Positions 1-8,266 of a DNA stretch of 20,948 nucleotides are shown one piece after another. The first letter of the stretch is position 1. Each line of letters begins with the position of its first letter. A program made the position numbers and the translations under genes. The DNA lies in assembly GCA_964649845.1 (NCBI GenBank), contig CAZYSS010000030.1, positions 1-20,948 of the forward strand, in the 5' to 3' direction. The DNA comes from RGIG3102 sp964649845 (GTDB lineage Bacteria > Bacillota > Clostridia > Oscillospirales > Ruminococcaceae). The notes below the pieces were generated by a model. It saw only the letters and a program-made list of their open reading frames with translations. It did no database searches and was not told the DNA's origin.

Positions 1-1507
1 ACAGCTGCTTTATCAGTTCTTCGTGGTAATATGCCTGATATTCTTCTGTGTAGTCACCCTGTTTCGGATCTGATGTATGCCAGTTGAGAGCTTCACAGCC
101 GTATTCTGATACACCAATTGGAATTGTAGGGTTAACCTTATGGAAATTATCAAACCAAGGGCCGTTCATACTTGTATCGCCACCATACCAGCCAAAGTAA
201 TGGTTGTATGAAATAACATCCGGTATTTTGATATATGGGTCATCAATAGGTGTCATTGATACACAGGCAACAGTTGTAAGACGTGTAGGGTCCCATTCAT
301 GACACAGGTCATTAAGGATAACGTGGTTTTCTACCAGATCTTCGTCGCTGCCCTGCATTGAAATTTCATTGGACAGCCCCCAGACAACAATTGATGGATG
401 GTTGTAGTTCTGTGCAATCAGTTCTTTCATCTGGCCGATTGTGTTTTCACGGCCTGTTGGCATATGTTTGGAGATATATGGGATTTCAGCCCATACTACC
501 ATACCTTTTTCATCACACAGGTCATAGAAGAACTGGTCATGCTGATAGTGTGCAAGACGGATTGTATTAGCACCCATTTCACAGATAAGTTCCATATCTT
601 CAATATGGTCTTCTTTTGAAAGGGCGTTGCCTTTGCCGATTCTGTCCTGATGGCGTGAAACACCGTGAAGCGGATAGCTTTCACCATTGAGGAAGAAACC
701 TTCATTGGCATCAATGTGGAATGTACGGCAGCCAAATCTTGTTTCAACACAGTCAACCACATCATCACAGCTCATCAGTTTTACCTGTGCGGTGTAGAGG
801 TATGGGTCTTTTACACCATGCCACAGATGCACATTTTCGATTTTTACATTTACTTTTGTATCTGTAACAGGCATTTCTATTTCTTCAACTATACAGCCAC
901 AGGCTTTTTTCACCGTGTAAACCAATTTCTGACCTTCTGCAGGGTTCTTTACAAATACTTCGATTTCTACGTCTGCAGCTTTGTCTTCAACTTTTGGTGT
1001 AACCTTGATGCCCGGTGCACCGTAGTACTCGAGATCAAAGTGGCTTTCGTTTACGCAGATGATGTTTACATCCCTGTACAGACCGCCATAGAATGTAAAG
1101 TCAGCCATCTGTGGATAAACTGTATCATTAGCTGTATTGTCTACAGCAATAACTACCAGCGGTGCTATGTCTGCATTAAACTGTTCTGTCACATCAACTC
1201 TCCATGTGGAATAGCCACCATCATGGTGTGCAAGATGCTGGCCGTTTACATACAGGTCTGCAGAGGAGTTTGCACCTTGGATTTCCAGATAATATTTATC
1301 CGCTGCAGGCAGGAATTCTGTTTTATCCACTGTTTTTGCATACAGACAGGTATCACGGTAATAATCATTATCACCGTCAATACCGTCAATTGCATTCCAG
1401 GAGTGTGGAAGATTTACCCAAACCCAGTTGTTTGGCAGGGACTGTGGTAATTCTTTTGTTTCTTTGGAAAATGCCCATTTGGAATTAAAATTCAATACTT
1501 TTCTCAT
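1..1507 (-). CDS. Glycoside hydrolase family 2 beta-glycosidase (beta-galactosidase/beta-glucuronidase type), C-terminus cut by window edge
   Basis: About 502 codons are readable from the ATG at 1507; the rest lies beyond the left edge. It is a retaining GH2 enzyme removing terminal beta-linked sugars. There is no signal peptide, so it is probably cytoplasmic. The N-terminal jelly-roll contains the GH2 signature FYGGLYRDV (about residues 139-147). An immunoglobulin-like domain follows, then a TIM barrel starting near HGVSRHQD (281-288). The predicted acid/base is Glu381 in WGLSNE and the nucleophile is Glu468 in GVSEYG. The start has a modest AAAGG about 11 bases upstream. It is the third gene of the uxuA-uxuB operon, 64 bases after uxuB, which suggests a uronide substrate. 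However, the IRLAHYQH stretch and acid/base context look more like Firmicutes beta-galactosidases than classical GUS. The C-terminal region that would carry the GUS carboxylate-recognition NxK motif is outside the window. GH2 membership is secure; the substrate is open. Confidence 0.9.
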   Translation of the reverse strand, partial: MRKVLNFNSKWAFSKETKELPQSLPNNWVWVNLPHSWNAIDGIDGDNDYYRDTCLYAKTVDKTEFLPAADKYYLEIQGANSSADLYVNGQHLAHHDGGYSTWRVDVTEQFNADIAPLVVIAVDNTANDTVYPQMADFTFYGGLYRDVNIICVNESHFDLEYYGAPGIKVTPKVEDKAADVEIEVFVKNPAEGQKLVYTVKKACGCIVEEIEMPVTDTKVNVKIENVHLWHGVKDPYLYTAQVKLMSCDDVVDCVETRFGCRTFHIDANEGFFLNGESYPLHGVSRHQDRIGKGNALSKEDHIEDMELICEMGANTIRLAHYQHDQFFYDLCDEKGMVVWAEIPYISKHMPTGRENTIGQMKELIAQNYNHPSIVVWGLSNEISMQGSDEDLVENHVILNDLCHEWDPTRLTTVACVSMTPIDDPYIKIPDVISYNHYFGWYGGDTSMNGPWFDNFHKVNPTIPIGVSEYGCEALNWHTSDPKQGDYTEEYQAYYHEELIKQL

Positions 1508-1571
1508 TTTATTCAAGCCTTTCTTATATAAATAATAAGCCTCAATACTTTTTCTCTTTATGTCTTAATAA

Positions 1572-2417
1572 TTAAACGCCGCTGTATGCTGCAAAGCCAC
1601 CGTCAATAGGAATAACAACACCGTCAACAAAGCCGGATGCTTCTTCGCTCATAAGGAACAGAGTTGCACCGATAAGCTCTTCTGTTTCACCGAAACGTCC
1701 CATTGGTGTGCCTGCAAGGATTTTGCCTGTGCGGGCTGTAGGTGTGCCGTCTTCATTCCAGAGCAGTTTGGCATTCTGTGCTGTGGAGAAGAAACCCGGT
1801 GCGATACCGTTACATCTGATACCCACATGTGCAAAGTGAACAGCAAGCCACTGTGTAAAATTGGATACTGCAGCTTTTGCACCGGAGTATGCAGGAATTT
1901 TTGTAAGAGGTGTGTAGGCATTCATGCTGGAAACATTGATGATGCTGCAACCTTTTTTGCCAATCATATCTTTTGCAAAAACCTGTGTAGGCAGAAGTGA
2001 GCCGATAAAGTTCAGGTTGAATACAAATTCTACACCTTCCTGATCAAGGTCAAAGAAGGTTTTCATATTGTCCAAGTCTTCAGGGTGGAAATATTCGTTG
2101 TCAGTTGTAGCGCGTGGGTTGTTGCCGCCTGCACCGTTCAACAGGATGTCACAACCGCCAAAATCTGCCAGAACAGCTTCATGAGCTTTTTCGATGGATT
2201 CTTTTTTCAGAACGTTGCATTCATATGCTTTTGCAATACCGCCATCTGCAACAATTTCATCTGCCCATTTCTGTGCAGCTTCCTTGTTAAGGTCCAGCAG
2301 AGCCACTTTGGCACCGCAGGCACCAACAGCTTTTGCAAGTGTGGAACAGATAACACCGCCGGCACCTGTAATTACAACAACTTTATCACTAAGGTCAACT
2401 TTAAAAGGTAATTTCAT
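1572..2417 (-). CDS. uxuB: SDR-type D-fructuronate reductase (D-mannonate oxidoreductase)
   Basis: A 281-residue short-chain dehydrogenase, the size of the Bacillus-type UxuB (unrelated to the long-chain E. coli enzyme). It interconverts D-fructuronate and D-mannonate with NAD(P)H in the cytoplasm, one step before UxuA. Visible motifs are the Rossmann nucleotide loop TGAGGVICS (residues 17-25), NGAGG (94-98), the catalytic Ser in NVSSM (161-165), and Tyr177 with Lys181 in YSGAK. The start codon shares its A with the uxuA stop (TAATG), and its GGAGG site lies inside the last uxuA codons, so the two genes should be translationally coupled. The C-terminal DGVVIPIDGGF motif is typical of full-length SDR proteins. 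The fructuronate assignment rests on the UxuA neighbour and the family-like GGVICS and NGAGGNNP motifs. A different sugar-acid SDR cannot be fully excluded. Confidence 0.88.
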   Translation of the reverse strand: MKLPFKVDLSDKVVVITGAGGVICSTLAKAVGACGAKVALLDLNKEAAQKWADEIVADGGIAKAYECNVLKKESIEKAHEAVLADFGGCDILLNGAGGNNPRATTDNEYFHPEDLDNMKTFFDLDQEGVEFVFNLNFIGSLLPTQVFAKDMIGKKGCSIINVSSMNAYTPLTKIPAYSGAKAAVSNFTQWLAVHFAHVGIRCNGIAPGFFSTAQNAKLLWNEDGTPTARTGKILAGTPMGRFGETEELIGATLFLMSEEASGFVDGVVIPIDGGFAAYSGV

Positions 2418-3502
2418 TATTTATTTTCCTCCAGTTTATCTAACATATCCCATACTCCCAGCATATACATTATGCCCAATGCTCTGTCATACAAACCATA
2501 GCCAGGACGTACTGTACCGGGGCCTTCTCCCCACAGATGTCTGCCGTGGTCTGGGCGGATATAACCGTTCCAGCCGCTGTCATGGTATGCCTTGAGAATA
2601 TCAAGGATACCTGTATCGCCATCACAGTCACGGTGGCTGGCTTCTGAAAAGTCTCCGTTTTCAAAATGTTTAACATTGCGGATATGGGCAAACGCAATAC
2701 GTTCATGATGCTTGCGTACAATATCTGCCACATTGTTTTCCAGATTTGCACCAAGGCTGCCGGAGCACAGTGTAAGGCAGTTATATGGGTTATCCACCAT
2801 TTTCAGGAAACGATCGATGCTTGGTTCGTCAACAAGCAATCTTGGCAGACCGAAAATATCCCAAGGTGGGTCGTCCATATGGATGGCCATTTTGATGTCT
2901 GTTTCCTGACAAACAGGCATAATTGCTTCCAGGAAATATTTCAGGTTTTCCCACAATTTTTCATGGTCAATGCCTTCATATTTTTTGAACAGTTCGTCCA
3001 GTTTTGCCATTCTTTCAGGTTCCCAGCCTGGGAAAGACATATTGTATTTTTCTGTAAAGTCCAGAATATACTTGGCCATAGCATTATAATCATCCTGAAT
3101 CATATTTTTTTCATAAAACAGGGCTGTGGAACCATCACCAACTTCGTGGAAAAGATTGGATCGTGTCCAGTCAAAAATAGGCATAAAGTTATAGCAGATA
3201 ACCTTTACACCAAATTCGCTAAGATTTCTGATTGTCTGTTTATAATTTTCGATGTACATATCTCTTGTCGGAAGACCGATTTTGATATCATCGTGAACGT
3301 TTACAGACTCAACAACATCCATATTGAAACCGTACTGGTCAAGCTGTGCTTTAACCTTTGCGATTTCTTCTTTTTCCCACACTTCACCAGGCATTTTATC
3401 GTGCAGTGCCCACACAATGCCCTGAACGCCGGGAATCTGTTTGATATAGGAAAGGCTGATGTTGTCATTGCCTTCGCCATACCAACGGAATGTCATTTGC
3501 AT
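2417..3502 (-). CDS. uxuA: Mannonate dehydratase
   Basis: A 361-residue protein of the normal UxuA length. It dehydrates D-mannonate to 2-keto-3-deoxy-D-gluconate with a divalent metal (Mn/Fe) in the cytoplasm. The xylose-isomerase-like TIM barrel begins MTFRWYGEGND, a typical UxuA N-terminus. Likely metal ligands are His208 in AIHMDDPP, Cys246 in TLCSGSLG, His273 in HIRNV and Asp318 in RPDHGR. YNFMPIFDWTRS (104-115) is another family block. It is the first gene of the operon and is transcribed from the promoter at 3590-3618. A CTCCTTTC complement (AAAGGAG on the coding strand) a few bases upstream supports the ATG at 3502. The window holds neither uronate isomerase (UxaC) nor KDG kinase/aldolase, so the rest of the pathway must be encoded elsewhere. 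Confidence 0.96.
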   Translation of the reverse strand: MQMTFRWYGEGNDNISLSYIKQIPGVQGIVWALHDKMPGEVWEKEEIAKVKAQLDQYGFNMDVVESVNVHDDIKIGLPTRDMYIENYKQTIRNLSEFGVKVICYNFMPIFDWTRSNLFHEVGDGSTALFYEKNMIQDDYNAMAKYILDFTEKYNMSFPGWEPERMAKLDELFKKYEGIDHEKLWENLKYFLEAIMPVCQETDIKMAIHMDDPPWDIFGLPRLLVDEPSIDRFLKMVDNPYNCLTLCSGSLGANLENNVADIVRKHHERIAFAHIRNVKHFENGDFSEASHRDCDGDTGILDILKAYHDSGWNGYIRPDHGRHLWGEGPGTVRPGYGLYDRALGIMYMLGVWDMLDKLEENK

Positions 3503-3589
3503 AGTAAAATCTCCTTTCAGAATTTTATAATTTTATTATTGCCGAATACATATATTATAACTGATATAAGATATAATATCCTATAATAA

Positions 3590-3618
3590 ATTTTATTCCA
3601 CTTGTATACATTTGTCAA
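3590..3618 (-). promoter_or_regulatory. Sigma-A promoter of the uxuA-uxuB-GH2 operon
   Basis: Read on the minus strand, a perfect -35 TTGACA (3613-3618) is separated by exactly 17 bases from TAAAAT (3590-3595). The expected start of transcription is near 3583, leaving a leader of about 80 bases before uxuA. The spacer carries the GTATAC-centred operator, so a bound repressor would occlude RNA polymerase. Confidence 0.8.
3601..3612. promoter_or_regulatory. GntR-family operator O1 inside the uxuA promoter spacer
   Basis: The sequence CTTGTATACATT matches the perfect palindrome CTTGTATACAAG found at 3722 in its first 10 positions. GTATAC-centred palindromes are typical operators of GntR/FadR-type hexuronate regulators (E. 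coli UxuR/ExuR sites have a related core). The position between -35 and -10 predicts repression. The link to the GntR protein encoded next door is inferred. Confidence 0.7.
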
Positions 3619-3721
3619 CAAAACTGTTATCCGCAATACGCCCAATTTAAGGTGGGAAATTTGGTATTTTAGTAAAATTCTTAACAAGTTAAACCAAAGC
3701 AATTCAACAGAGTTTATTATG

Positions 3722-3733
3722 CTTGTATACAAG
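3722..3733. promoter_or_regulatory. Perfect 12-bp palindromic operator O2 (GntR type)
   Basis: CTTGTATACAAG is a perfect inverted repeat sharing 10 bases with O1. The centres of the two GTATAC cores are 121 bp apart. It lies downstream of the gntR terminator and upstream of the uxuA promoter, with no promoter of its own that I can see. It may act as an auxiliary site for looping or for repressor loading. Confidence 0.65.
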
Positions 3734-3746
3734 GATTACCGTAACC

Positions 3747-3777
3747 AAAAAACAGCAGGAATTCCCCTGCTGTTTTC
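3747..3777 (-). terminator. Rho-independent terminator of gntR
   Basis: Arms AAACAGCAGG and CCTGCTGTTT (about 3750-3759 and 3766-3775) form a GC-centred stem with a 6-base loop. On the minus strand the stem is followed by a run of six T residues. It starts only a few bases after the gntR stop codon, so gntR is a separate transcription unit and the uxu operon needs its own promoter. Confidence 0.85.
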
Positions 3778-3780
3778 ACT

Positions 3781-4482
3781 TTAAAACACTGTGTCGCCGA
3801 AACCTTTGAAAAACTGCTTGTTTGCCATAATAATTTCTGTGCTGTTCATAACGTTGTAATATACGTGATTTTCAAAAACCTTTATTGCCTGCGGCGTCTG
3901 CTTTTCCTTGATAAGCCTTACAATCTCTTCGTGCTGATTATAAACAAGTGTGAGTTTTTCCCTGTCATCATTGTTGAGGAAAATCCTGAATCTGTCATAG
4001 TGATGCCGCTGTGCCTGAAGACGATGCCACACATTTCCCCTGCCTGCCAGTTCAAATAAAAGCCTGTGCAGTTCATTATCCAGCTCCATAAATTTGGAAG
4101 CCAATGTATCGCCTGTTATATCGCTGTCCAGAAGCTGTTTCTGGGCATTCAGCACATAAGCGATTTTAATATGATGTGATGGCTGTATGTTTTCTGCCAG
4201 AGATCTTATGATAGCTTTTTCGATATGTTCACGCATAAAGATAGTGTCCACAATCTGTTCCAGGTCAATCAGAGAAACAAAAGTACCGATGTGGCTCCTG
4301 ATTTCCAGCAAACCGTCTGCCTCCAGCTTTTTGAAAGCATCTCGTACAGGGGTACGGCTTACACCGAAATTATTGGCTATTTCAACCTCGCCTATGCTTT
4401 GCCCCGGGAGAATTTTCATATATAATATATCTTCTTTCAGGGTTTCATAAACCTTATTTGGTTTTTTCTCCTTTGCAGCCAC
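3781..4482 (-). CDS. GntR family (FadR/FCD subfamily) transcriptional regulator, probable hexuronate-operon repressor
   Basis: 233 residues, the usual length of FadR-subfamily regulators. Residues 10-70 form the winged helix-turn-helix, with the textbook recognition block GVSRTPVRDAFKKLEADGL (about 40-58) and the wing GTFV. Residues about 80-220 are an all-helical FCD ligand domain. The presumed metal/ligand residues are present: Asp135 and His139 in DNELHRLL, His184 in YNQHEEIV, His206 in FENHVYY. The start is GTG at 4482, with AAAGGA nine bases upstream; a nearer ATG at 4492 is out of frame. The gene sits directly upstream of uxuAB, and two GTATAC palindromes lie between them. I infer that it represses the operon and is relieved by a hexuronate intermediate such as fructuronate or mannonate. 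The effector is not shown by the sequence. Confidence 0.93.
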   Translation of the reverse strand: MAAKEKKPNKVYETLKEDILYMKILPGQSIGEVEIANNFGVSRTPVRDAFKKLEADGLLEIRSHIGTFVSLIDLEQIVDTIFMREHIEKAIIRSLAENIQPSHHIKIAYVLNAQKQLLDSDITGDTLASKFMELDNELHRLLFELAGRGNVWHRLQAQRHHYDRFRIFLNNDDREKLTLVYNQHEEIVRLIKEKQTPQAIKVFENHVYYNVMNSTEIIMANKQFFKGFGDTVF

Positions 4483-4514
4483 TGTAACACATCCTTTGTA
4501 TTAAATCTAATTAA

Positions 4515-4543
4515 ATATTATCACATAAAAAATATAAACACAA
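4515..4543 (-). promoter_or_regulatory. Candidate promoter of gntR
   Basis: On the minus strand, TTGTGT (4538-4543) and TAATAT (4515-4520) are separated by 17 bases. A TGTGATAAT extended -10 overlaps the same place. The surrounding region is very AT-rich, so a chance match is possible. No copy of the GTATAC operator is present here, which argues against direct autoregulation by that site. Confidence 0.4.
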
Positions 4544-4697
4544 TATATAACGGCATATGGTATTTTTCAAAAGCAATACAAATATAAGAATTCTAGTTAA
4601 ATATGCTGTATGCTCAACATCAGGCACAGTCTTTTACGGGACTTTGTAAAATCAAGGTAAAATTTTATGATAAATTTATAATAAAATTGTCATTTAA

Positions 4698-4727
4698 TTG
4701 ACGGTGCAAGACCGATTGTGATAAAAT
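4698..4727 (+). promoter_or_regulatory. Probable trkAH promoter
   Basis: TTGACG (4698-4703), an 18-base spacer and TAAAAT (4722-4727) lie about 35 bases before the trkA ATG. I see no riboswitch-like conserved core in the 278-base gntR-trkA intergenic region. Confidence 0.6.
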
Positions 4728-4760
4728 TAAGCAAATATTGATTTTCAAGGAGCTATTATT

Positions 4761-6155
4761 ATGAATGTTGTAGTTGTTGGCAGCGGTAAAGTAGGCCAAT
4801 TGCTTACCCAGCTTCTGGTTGAAGAGGACCATAATGTTGTAGTTATAGATAATGATGAGTCTGTGCTTAACGAGCTTCAGGATGCTTTTGACGTAGCTAT
4901 AGTTGAAGGAAATGGTGCTACTGTTGAGATACAGCGTGAAGCAAATGTACAGGAAAGTGACCTTGTTATTGCAGCAACTTCCAGTGATGAAATAAATATG
5001 CTGTGCTGTGTTGTGGCAAATATGCTGGGGGCAAAACATACTGTTGCACGTGTACGAAACCCTGAATATGACCTGCAGATAGATTTTCTCCGTCAGAAAC
5101 TTGGCCTGGATATGGCCCTAAACCCTGAAAAAGAGACAGCAAGGGAAATTTTCAGAATCCTGCAGTTCCCTACTTTTACAAAACGTGATACTTTTGCACA
5201 GGGGCGCGTGGAACTGGTAGAGTTCAAGCTGAACGAAAACAACCCATTGGTGGGCAAAAAGCTGTACGAAGCACGTGAACTTGCAAATGTAAATGCTCTT
5301 ATCTGTGCTGTAGACAGAAACGGACAGGTTTTTATTCCTGATGGTAATTTTGTACTGCAGGCAAATGATAATATCACTATTGCAGCAGAAAGCTCAAAAC
5401 TGGTAAATCTCCTGCACACACTGAAAATGGTTAACCGCCCTATCAAAAATGTAATGATTGTAGGTGGCGGACATATTTCCATTTACCTTGCAGAGATGCT
5501 GCTGAAATCAAAGGTTGATGTGACAATAATTGAAAACAAACCTGAAAAATGTGAACTGTTAAGCTATAAATTGCCTGACGCCACTATTATTCAGGGCAAC
5601 GGAACACATCAGGACCTGCTGTTAAACGAAGGGCTGCTGGATATGGATGCTGTTATCACACTGACAGGTGTGGACGAAGAAAATATGATTATTTCCATGT
5701 TTGCAAACACAAGAAATGTTCCGAAGACCGTGACAAAAATCAATCATATTGAATATCTTGATGTACTGAAAACAGCTGGCATAGACACAACAGTAAGTCC
5801 TAAACTGCTGGTTGCAAATGAAATAATGAGATATGTGCGCGCCATTTATGAAAACGGCGATGTTCTGGGCAATGAACGGCCTGGCACAATCGAAACACTG
5901 TACAGACTGTTCCGCGGCAAAGCTGAAGCTATAGGCTTTACAGTGCCGGCTGAAGGCAATTTCCAGGGCATTTCCCTTAAAGCACTGCGTCTCAAACCAC
6001 ATATTCTTGTTGCAAACATTGTAAGGGGCGATAAAGTTATCATACCTAAAGGCGATGATTGTATGCTGCCTGGCGATTCAATTGTAATAGTGACTACATC
6101 TGAACAGGCTATCGGTAATCTGAATGATATATTTGCTCCGGGAAGTTTGTATTGA
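4761..6155 (+). CDS. trkA: Trk system potassium uptake regulatory subunit TrkA
   Basis: 464 residues, the full-length duplicated TrkA of E. coli type rather than the half-length KtrA. It is the cytoplasmic nucleotide-binding ring that gates the TrkH channel. Two RCK_N Rossmann folds are visible: VVVGSGKVGQLL with the ribose-binding acidic residue in VVIDND (about 3-32), and VMIVGGGHISIYLAEML (about 232-248). Each is followed by an RCK_C domain (about 150-220 and 380-460). In the second fold the loop reads GGGHIS. AAGGAG seven bases upstream supports the ATG. The gene is followed 22 bases later by trkH, so the two are co-transcribed. Nucleotide gating by NAD(H) or ATP/ADP is family knowledge; I saw nothing that departs from the family. 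Confidence 0.96.
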   Translation: MNVVVVGSGKVGQLLTQLLVEEDHNVVVIDNDESVLNELQDAFDVAIVEGNGATVEIQREANVQESDLVIAATSSDEINMLCCVVANMLGAKHTVARVRNPEYDLQIDFLRQKLGLDMALNPEKETAREIFRILQFPTFTKRDTFAQGRVELVEFKLNENNPLVGKKLYEARELANVNALICAVDRNGQVFIPDGNFVLQANDNITIAAESSKLVNLLHTLKMVNRPIKNVMIVGGGHISIYLAEMLLKSKVDVTIIENKPEKCELLSYKLPDATIIQGNGTHQDLLLNEGLLDMDAVITLTGVDEENMIISMFANTRNVPKTVTKINHIEYLDVLKTAGIDTTVSPKLLVANEIMRYVRAIYENGDVLGNERPGTIETLYRLFRGKAEAIGFTVPAEGNFQGISLKALRLKPHILVANIVRGDKVIIPKGDDCMLPGDSIVIVTTSEQAIGNLNDIFAPGSLY

Positions 6156-6177
6156 TTTGACATAACGGAGGATTGAT

Positions 6178-7659
6178 ATGAATTTTCGAATAATTGCTAA
6201 ATATATGGGCAATATCCTTATGCTGGAAGGCGTATGTATGCTGCCGGCTGTACTGGTTGCCCTGATATATAACGAAAAAGAAAGTATTTTACCATTTCTG
6301 TCAGTAATAACCATATGCCTTGTACTTGGCTTTATACTTTCAAAGATGAAACAGAACGACAGAGGCATATATGCAAAAGAAGCATATGTATCTGTTGCAC
6401 TGGGCTGGATACTGCTATCCTTCTTTGGAGGACTGCCATTTGTATTCAGCGGATATATTCCAAGCATAGTTGATGCATTTTTTGAAACTGTGTCCGGTTT
6501 TACCACAACAGGTTCAAGTATACTTACAAATGTGGAAGCACTTTCCAACAGTATGCTGTACTGGAGAAGCTTTACCCACTGGCTGGGCGGTATGGGTGTA
6601 CTGGTATTCCTGATGGCTGTTGTACCTATGAGCAACACTAAAGGCGGTGGTGAGGGCCTGCGGCTGATGAGAGCAGAAAGTCCTGGTCCATCTGTAGGCA
6701 AAATGACTCCTACCCTGCGCGAAACTGCAAGAATACTATATCTGATTTATATTGTTATGACAATTATTCTTATTGTCTTTCTTGTTATTTCAGGTATGCC
6801 ATTTTTTGACAGTCTTCTGACTGCATTTGGCACAGCAGGTACAGGTGGTTTCGGTATAAAGGCCGACAGTATGGCCAGCTACAGTTATCTGACACAATTT
6901 ATTGTAGCTGTAGGAATGATGCTGTTTGGCGTAAACTTTTCAATCTATTATCTGATTCTGATGAAACAGTACAAAGCAGCTTTTTCAAATGAAGAATTAA
7001 AAGGCTATCTGGGTGTTATTGCAGTATCCACACTATTTATTTTCTACAATGTAATGAAATATGGTCATTATGCAACTGATAAGGCAGGAATTGCTTTTCT
7101 GGACAGCTATTTCTCTGTTTCCAGTGTTATCACCACAACCGGTTTTGCTACTGCTAACTTTGACCTGTGGCCTGAATTATCGCGATTTATACTGGTTGCC
7201 ATTATGATATGCGGTGCATCTGCCGGCTCTACCGGCGGCGGTGTAAAAGTGAGCCGTATGATTATTCTGCTGAAAACAATCAAACGTGAAATTATTTCCG
7301 TTATCCGTCCTAGAAAAGTAAAAGCAGTTATGATGGATGGCAAACCTGTAAGCGAAGTTGTAATCAAGAATACTCTTGCATATTTTGCAGTGTATTGGTT
7401 TATAGCTATAGGTTCTATGTTTATCCTGGCATTTGTGGATGGTTTCAACAGTGAAACTACAATCACAGCAGTTATGGCCTGTCTGAACAACATCGGTCCT
7501 GGTCTGAATATGGTAGGGCCTGCCGGCAACTTCAGTATATTTTCCCCTATCTGTAAGATAGTGCTTTCTCTGGATATGCTGATTGGCAGACTGGAAATAT
7601 GGCCAATGTTGCTTTTGTTCACCCCATCTATTTATAAAAATACTGCAAGGAAAAATTAA
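6178..7659 (+). CDS. trkH: Trk potassium uptake channel subunit TrkH
   Basis: 493 residues, multi-spanning, of the SKT superfamily with four membrane-pore-membrane repeats. The four selectivity-filter loops each carry the key glycine: SGFTTTGSS (about 106-114), GTAGTGGFG (218-226), ITTTGFATA (318-326) and CLNNIGPGLN (435-444). The gating-loop region with small residues lies between them (GASAGSTGGG, 346-355). RSFTHWLGGMGV (130-141) is a conserved TrkH block. GGAGGA six bases before the ATG gives strong initiation. It works with TrkA, encoded immediately upstream, to import K+ driven by the membrane potential. The C-terminal TPSIYK ending is typical of complete TrkH. Confidence 0.96.
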   Translation: MNFRIIAKYMGNILMLEGVCMLPAVLVALIYNEKESILPFLSVITICLVLGFILSKMKQNDRGIYAKEAYVSVALGWILLSFFGGLPFVFSGYIPSIVDAFFETVSGFTTTGSSILTNVEALSNSMLYWRSFTHWLGGMGVLVFLMAVVPMSNTKGGGEGLRLMRAESPGPSVGKMTPTLRETARILYLIYIVMTIILIVFLVISGMPFFDSLLTAFGTAGTGGFGIKADSMASYSYLTQFIVAVGMMLFGVNFSIYYLILMKQYKAAFSNEELKGYLGVIAVSTLFIFYNVMKYGHYATDKAGIAFLDSYFSVSSVITTTGFATANFDLWPELSRFILVAIMICGASAGSTGGGVKVSRMIILLKTIKREIISVIRPRKVKAVMMDGKPVSEVVIKNTLAYFAVYWFIAIGSMFILAFVDGFNSETTITAVMACLNNIGPGLNMVGPAGNFSIFSPICKIVLSLDMLIGRLEIWPMLLLFTPSIYKNTARKN

Positions 7660-7665
7660 ATAAAG

Positions 7666-7702
7666 AAACCGGTACAGAATTATTTAAGTTCTGTACCGGT
7701 TT
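7666..7702. terminator. Strong bidirectional terminator between trkH and folT
   Basis: A perfect 14-bp inverted repeat (7666-7679 and 7689-7702, with ACCGGTACAG-type arms) has a 9-base loop. T-rich tracts follow on both sides: TTTTAGTTTTA on plus, TTTCTTTATTTAATTTTT on minus. It lies between two convergent genes, trkH and folT. Confidence 0.9.
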
Positions 7703-7707
7703 TAGTT

Positions 7708-8247
7708 TTATTGTCTTTTTATTCTATTTTTATTTTTCTCGCAGAATTTCAGCAACGAATGAAGAATAAAAATATCTATCGGCACCATAACAAGATTTTT
7801 GATAAGTCTGGTGGGCACCATAAATTTGTAAGCATTTCCGTACATAATCGCCAGCCACAGCGGTGTAAGTGTAAGATTGATACCCACTGTAACTATTATT
7901 CTGGCTGTGATTGTTTTTGGCAGGGTGATCTTTCTGTTATAGAAAAACAGACCATAAATCAAACCTACCAGCATTTCATTCAGGGTGAAACCCGGGAAAA
8001 ACTGACCTGTAGGTTTAATCATATATTTGATTATATCTGCAAGCCCACCTGCAACCATGGCCACCACAGGACCATAGAAATAACCTGTAAGTGCATGGGT
8101 AAGTGAGGTAAAACCAATCTGAAGAAACTGGTTAATCTGAATTGTGCACATAGCAAGAACAGGACCCATTGCAATAAAAATCGCAGCACCTGTGATAGAA
8201 CGTATATTTTTCAGCTCTTTTGCTGCTTTTTTCCAGTAATCTCTCAT
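7708..8247 (-). CDS. folT: ECF transporter S component, folate family
   Basis: 179 residues, strongly hydrophobic, with five to six predicted membrane helices. It is the substrate-binding subunit of an energy-coupling-factor vitamin importer; the shared EcfA/A'/T module is not in the window. The block GLADIIKYMIKPTGQFFPGF (about 68-87), followed by TLNEMLVGLIYGLFFY, is characteristic of the FolT/folate S-component family. AAGGAGGT six bases before the ATG is a near-ideal ribosome site. It is 20 bases downstream of the Toprim-HAD gene on the same strand, so it is probably the last gene of the long operon, ended by the hairpin at 7666. No folate riboswitch precedes it. Another pterin-like substrate is possible. 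Confidence 0.85.
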   Translation of the reverse strand: MRDYWKKAAKELKNIRSITGAAIFIAMGPVLAMCTIQINQFLQIGFTSLTHALTGYFYGPVVAMVAGGLADIIKYMIKPTGQFFPGFTLNEMLVGLIYGLFFYNRKITLPKTITARIIVTVGINLTLTPLWLAIMYGNAYKFMVPTRLIKNLVMVPIDIFILHSLLKFCEKNKNRIKRQ

Positions 8248-8266
8248 TTGTTTACCTCCTTATCAA

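Noticed and set aside
665..1450. Open frame of 261 codons on the plus strand
   Set aside because: It lies wholly antisense to the GH2 gene, has cysteine/phenylalanine-rich low-plausibility protein sequence and no ribosome site.
2666..3586. Open frame of 306 codons on the plus strand
   Set aside because: It is antisense to uxuA, which has clear family motifs. The translated protein resembles nothing and contains many His/Phe/Cys.
4483..4760. Possible c-di-AMP or other riboswitch before trkA
   Set aside because: The region is AT-rich, with only a plausible promoter and RBS. I found no conserved riboswitch core or terminator/antiterminator pair.
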